Origin: CAMLOF01 sp966692625
GTDB taxonomy: Bacteria > Pseudomonadota > Gammaproteobacteria > Burkholderiales > Burkholderiaceae_C
NCBI GenBank assembly: GCA_966692625.1
Contig: CBKZAG010000074.1
Location: 1-14,666 of the forward strand
Reading direction: 5' to 3'
DNA: 14,666 nt
In this document: positions 11,960 to 14,666 of the stretch, one piece after another
Numbering within the stretch: the stretch's first letter is position 1
How the letters are laid out: each line of letters opens with the position of its first letter
Translations under genes and position numbers: made by a program
Notes under the pieces: generated by a model
Database searches by the model: none
What the model saw: only the letters and a program-made list of their open reading frames with translations
What the model was told of the DNA's origin: nothing

Positions 11960-13023
11960 GGGGAAGTCTCCTGGTTGTGGTCGGAGGTCACGGCGGCTGC
12001 CGACCGGGTGGGACCCTTGCGGGCGAGTGAGAACACGATGGGTGCGACGCGCTGGACGAGACCGGCAAGGCCATCGCGGGCGACCAGCATCATTGCGATG
12101 AGGCAGGTGCCGTATATCAGTCCCCCCATCGCTGGACTGAGTTCGGAGGTCCATTCCGGCACGAACACGACGAACAACGCGCCGAGAAAGGCGCCGCTCA
12201 CGCTGGTGATGCCGCCGACGATTGCGCCTATCAGGATCTCGATGGAGCGCCCGGCCAGAAAGGACTGCGGGCTCACGTAGCCATTGAGGATGGCGAACAG
12301 CCCACCACCCAGGCCAGCAAAGGCGGCGCTGACGGCGAAGGCGGCCAACCGCACCCGCACCAGGTCCACCCCGAGCGAGGTCGCAACCAATGGGTTGTCG
12401 CGCAGGGCCAGCAGCGCGCGGCCGCTGTCGCCGCGTGTCATGCGCCGCGCAAGCAGGGCACAAACGGTGGCCGCGGAGACGCACAGTGCGTACAGCCACA
12501 AGTCGGGCCCGACCGGCAGCCAATCCGGCGGCATCGGCGTGTCGAAGGTGATGCCGGTTACACCGCGGGTGATGTTGTCGAATTTCAGGATCAGCTGAGG
12601 TGTCAGCACGGCTATGCCAAAGGTGACGATGGCCAGTTGCAGCCCGCCCAGGCGCAGTGCTGGCAGGCCGATGACGATGCCGGCCAACGCCGTGACGGCA
12701 GCTGCAGTCGGCAGCGTGGCGAGCGCTGGCCAGCCGCCCTGCGCCACCAGGATGGCCGTGGTGTAGGCGCCGCAGGCGAACAGTGCACCCTGCGCCAGAC
12801 ACACCTGACCGGCAAAGCCCAGCAGCAGGTTGAGACCGAGGATGGCGAGTGCGAGGGTGAGGGCCGTGCTCACCTGCGTCAGCATGAACTTCGGCAGCAG
12901 CAGGGGCAGCACGATGGCGGCTAGCAAGGCCAGCACCAGCGGAACGGACGCTGCGTAACGCACGATGGCGATGCGATTGGTGTGCGGACGCTGCAAGCGT
13001 GCGGTGGGGGACACGGCACTCAT
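11956..13023 (-). CDS. livM: Branched-chain amino acid-type ABC transporter permease LivM
   Basis: This 355-residue polytopic membrane protein has about nine to ten hydrophobic segments. Hallmarks are L-N-L-L-L-G-F-A-G-Q-V-C-L-A-Q-G-A-L-F near residues 64-82 (the usual GxxSLGHGAF motif, here with cysteine, alanine and glutamine substitutions). The cytoplasmic coupling segment R-A-L-L-A-L-R-D-N-P-L-V-A-T-S-L-G-V-D is at 202-220. It forms the membrane channel with LivH and is driven by LivG and LivF. Start and stop both overlap neighbours by ATGA (livH before, substrate-binding protein after), a sign of translational coupling. The C-terminal tail of about 30 polar residues is longer than the minimum for the family. 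The name denotes the family; the substrate need not be a branched-chain amino acid. Confidence 0.93.
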   Translation of the reverse strand: MSAVSPTARLQRPHTNRIAIVRYAASVPLVLALLAAIVLPLLLPKFMLTQVSTALTLALAILGLNLLLGFAGQVCLAQGALFACGAYTTAILVAQGGWPALATLPTAAAVTALAGIVIGLPALRLGGLQLAIVTFGIAVLTPQLILKFDNITRGVTGITFDTPMPPDWLPVGPDLWLYALCVSAATVCALLARRMTRGDSGRALLALRDNPLVATSLGVDLVRVRLAAFAVSAAFAGLGGGLFAILNGYVSPQSFLAGRSIEILIGAIVGGITSVSGAFLGALFVVFVPEWTSELSPAMGGLIYGTCLIAMMLVARDGLAGLVQRVAPIVFSLARKGPTRSAAAVTSDHNQETSP

Positions 13024-13901
13024 ACCCGCACCGCCATTTTTTCGCCGAACAGACCCTGCGGACGCAGCAGCAGAACCGCCAGCGTGAGCGTCAGCGGGAT
13101 CAGCAGGCGCAGCTCCGAGCCGATGAATGGCAAAAAGGTCGAGCCCACGCTTTCAGAGACCCCGATCACGAGACCGCCCACCACGGCACCGATGGCGCTG
13201 CTCCAGCCGCCCAGCGTGGCAGCCGCCAGCGCATACACCAGCACCGGTGCCATCATGGTCGGACTCAGGAACAGACGCGGCGCGACGAGTACGGCCGCGA
13301 TGAAGCCGACCACACTGGCCAAACCCCAGCCGAGCATCAGCATCGCATCCCCCCGGATGCCGACGATGGTGCTCTTATCTGCGTCGAACGCCGCAGCACG
13401 TAGTGCCAGGCCCACTCGGGTGAACCGGAAGAGCGTGGCAAGCGTCAGTGCCAGGGAGCACAGCACGCCCAGAACGCCCAGGTTGTTGGCGGTCAGGCGC
13501 ACGCCATACACGGTCCAGCCACCGGCCTCGAACAAGGTGGGAAACGTGCGTTGGTCAGCCCCCCACAGCCATAGGCACAGCGCCTGGAAACCGAGGAACA
13601 GGCCGAGCGTCACCACCACCACGGTTTCCACCGAGGCGCGCGACACCGGGCGCACCACCAGTTGGTACACCGCCGCGCCAAGCATGAAGGCCAATAGCGC
13701 CGAAACTGACAGGGCCAGCGCGACGGGCATACCCCATTCGCACAGCTGCCAGGCCAGGAAGGCGCAGAAGGTCGCCATTTCGCTCTGTCCGAAGTTGACG
13801 ATGCGCGTGGCACCGAATATCAGCACCAGTGCGAGCGCGAGCGCCGCATAGATGGCACCGGCGGCCAAGCCGTCCACGATCTGTTGTACGAGTAACTGCA
13901 T
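13020..13901 (-). CDS. livH: Branched-chain amino acid-type ABC transporter permease LivH
   Basis: The 293-residue membrane protein has the LivH opening: M-Q-L-L-V-Q-Q-I-V-D-G-L-A-A-G-A-I-Y-A-A, then L-I-F-G-A-T-R-I-V-N-F-G-Q-S-E-M-A-T, where family members usually have N-F-A-H-G-E. The coupling segment T-R-V-G-L-A-L-R-A-A-A-F-D-A-D lies about residues 160-175. The C-terminus L-L-L-R-P-Q-G-L-F-G is also typical. About eight hydrophobic segments are visible. The ATG at 13901 follows the livF stop by one base and has TGGAG 6 nt upstream; a TTG at 13913 inside livF is less likely. The histidine of the N-F-x-H-G-E motif is replaced by glutamine and glycine by serine, as often seen in aromatic- or urea-type relatives. 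Confidence 0.93.
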   Translation of the reverse strand: MQLLVQQIVDGLAAGAIYAALALALVLIFGATRIVNFGQSEMATFCAFLAWQLCEWGMPVALALSVSALLAFMLGAAVYQLVVRPVSRASVETVVVVTLGLFLGFQALCLWLWGADQRTFPTLFEAGGWTVYGVRLTANNLGVLGVLCSLALTLATLFRFTRVGLALRAAAFDADKSTIVGIRGDAMLMLGWGLASVVGFIAAVLVAPRLFLSPTMMAPVLVYALAAATLGGWSSAIGAVVGGLVIGVSESVGSTFLPFIGSELRLLIPLTLTLAVLLLRPQGLFGEKMAVRV

Positions 13902-13902
13902 G

Positions 13903-14613
13903 TCAGGCTCCAAGATAGGACTGCTGGATGGCGGGCGAGGCCAGCAGCTCGCCGCTGCTGCCCTGAAGCGTGATCCCGCCGGTTTCCATCACATAGGCTC
14001 GTTGCGCCAAGCGCAGGGTGAGGTCGGCGTTCTGTTCCACGATGACTAGCGTGGTGCCTTGCTCGCGGTTGATGCGCTCGAACACGCGGAACATCTCCTG
14101 CGTGATGGCGGGCGCCAGGCCGAGCGAGGGTTCGTCGCACATCAGCAGGCGCGGCCTGGCCATCAGGGCCCGGGCAATCGCCAGCATCTGCTGCTCGCCG
14201 CCGCTCAGCAAAGCGGCGCGCTGCCGCCGCCGCTCATGCAGCCGTGGGAATACCTCGTACCAGCGGGCCATGTCGGCGGCGATTTGGCGACGAGATGCCA
14301 CGGTGTAGGCACCTAACGCCATGTTTTCCTCGACCGTGAAGTCGCCGAAGGTGCCGCGCCCCTGGGGCACGTGCGCCAGGCCGAGCTCGACGCGCCGCGC
14401 CGGGTGGATGCCGCCAATGTCGACGCCGTTGAACATCATCTGCCCACGTGCTGGCAACAGCCCCGACAGCGTGCGCAGGGTGGTGGTCTTGCCGGCGCCA
14501 TTGGCGCCGAGCAGCGCGACGATCTCGCCGGCATGTACTTCGAGGTTGATGCCACGCAGCACCTGCGTGGCGCCATAACCGGCATGCAGGTTGTGAACCT
14601 CCAGCAATCTCAT
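13903..14613 (-). CDS. livF: ABC transporter ATP-binding protein LivF
   Basis: The 236-residue ATPase has Walker A G36-A-N-G-A-G-K42-T43, Q-loop glutamine Q84 in V-P-Q-G-R-G-T-F, the signature L136-S-G-G-E-Q-Q, and Walker B L-L-M-C-D160-E161-P with D-loop S-L-G-L-A-P. At the H-loop the family's V-E-Q-N (192-195) is present in place of the usual histidine, which is normal for LivF. V-P-Q-G-R, where LivG would carry extra residues, also marks it as LivF. It energises uptake together with LivG. The ATG at 14613 overlaps the upstream livG stop (ATGA). All catalytic residues are present, so it should be functional. Confidence 0.95.
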   Translation of the reverse strand: MRLLEVHNLHAGYGATQVLRGINLEVHAGEIVALLGANGAGKTTTLRTLSGLLPARGQMMFNGVDIGGIHPARRVELGLAHVPQGRGTFGDFTVEENMALGAYTVASRRQIAADMARWYEVFPRLHERRRQRAALLSGGEQQMLAIARALMARPRLLMCDEPSLGLAPAITQEMFRVFERINREQGTTLVIVEQNADLTLRLAQRAYVMETGGITLQGSSGELLASPAIQQSYLGA

Positions 14614-14666
14614 GCCGCAGTTCTCCCAAGGTAGGCCGCCACCACGTCCGGATTAGCGCGGACGCT
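14610..14666 (-). CDS. livG: C-terminal end of LivG-type ATP-binding protein (runs off right edge)
   Basis: The last 18 codons before a TGA at 14610-14612 read S-V-R-A-N-P-D-V-V-A-A-Y-L-G-R-T-A-A. This is the typical LivG end (I-R-x-N-P-x-V-x-x-A-Y-L-G). The stop overlaps the livF start by four bases. This completes the standard set livG-livF-livH-livM plus receptor, although the order differs from the E. coli livKHMGF operon. The rest of the gene lies outside the window. Confidence 0.8.
   Translation of the reverse strand, partial: SVRANPDVVAAYLGRTAA

Noticed and set aside
11561..12280. A 239-residue plus-strand frame opposite livM and the receptor gene
   Set aside because: It spans the overlap of two well-supported minus-strand genes and has no family features.
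10721..12802. A 693-residue reading frame covering the substrate-binding protein and much of livM
   Set aside because: The N-terminal 280 residues are an arginine- and alanine-rich shadow of livM in another frame. The true start at 11959 has a ribosome site, a signal peptide and an ATGA overlap with livM.

Overview
The window looks like a chromosomal stretch of a high-G+C betaproteobacterium, most likely Burkholderiales. It carries a Bug-type solute receptor, a COG3618 amidohydrolase, an RraA-like aldolase, an IclR regulator and a complete branched-chain-amino-acid-type (LIV) ABC cassette, a mixture typical of Bordetella/Achromobacter/Comamonadaceae catabolic regions. This assignment is inference from gene content; no rRNA or other taxonomic marker is present.

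Region 1 (1-4480, all minus strand) is a tightly packed catabolic operon. Its transcription order is M19-like dipeptidase, RraA/HMG-aldolase-like protein, Bug periplasmic receptor, 2-pyrone-4,6-dicarboxylate-hydrolase-like amidohydrolase, glutathione S-transferase, a 57-residue DUF1508 protein, and the start of a probable short-chain dehydrogenase running off the left edge. Gaps are 2-19 nt. The set suggests uptake and breakdown of an organic acid, perhaps a ring-cleavage product; the substrate cannot be read from the sequence.

Region 2 (4481-7775) is a patchwork: the operon's promoter region, a decayed aldehyde dehydrogenase fragment on the plus strand, a yceI-cytochrome b561-yceI cluster on the minus strand, then a decayed second copy of the start of the dipeptidase gene with its own promoter region.

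Region 3 (7776-9274) holds a cupin gene (minus) divergent from an iclR-family regulator (plus). Three promoter regions (intact dipeptidase, dipeptidase remnant, cupin/iclR) each carry two copies of a TCCA-N5-TGGA dyad, one perfect and one with a single mismatch, 71-75 bp apart. This is the most striking feature here: it suggests that the local IclR protein binds paired sites and controls the dipeptidase operon 4 kb away, the cupin gene and itself.

Region 4 (9275-14666, minus strand) is a LIV-type ABC transporter operon (livG end, livF, livH, livM, substrate-binding protein), then a decayed second substrate-binding-protein gene, a DUF3861 protein and a DoxX-family membrane protein, ending in a stretch of probable gene debris. 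No tRNA, rRNA, CRISPR or insertion sequence was seen. The several gene remnants point to repeated duplication, deletion and replacement around these catabolic modules.
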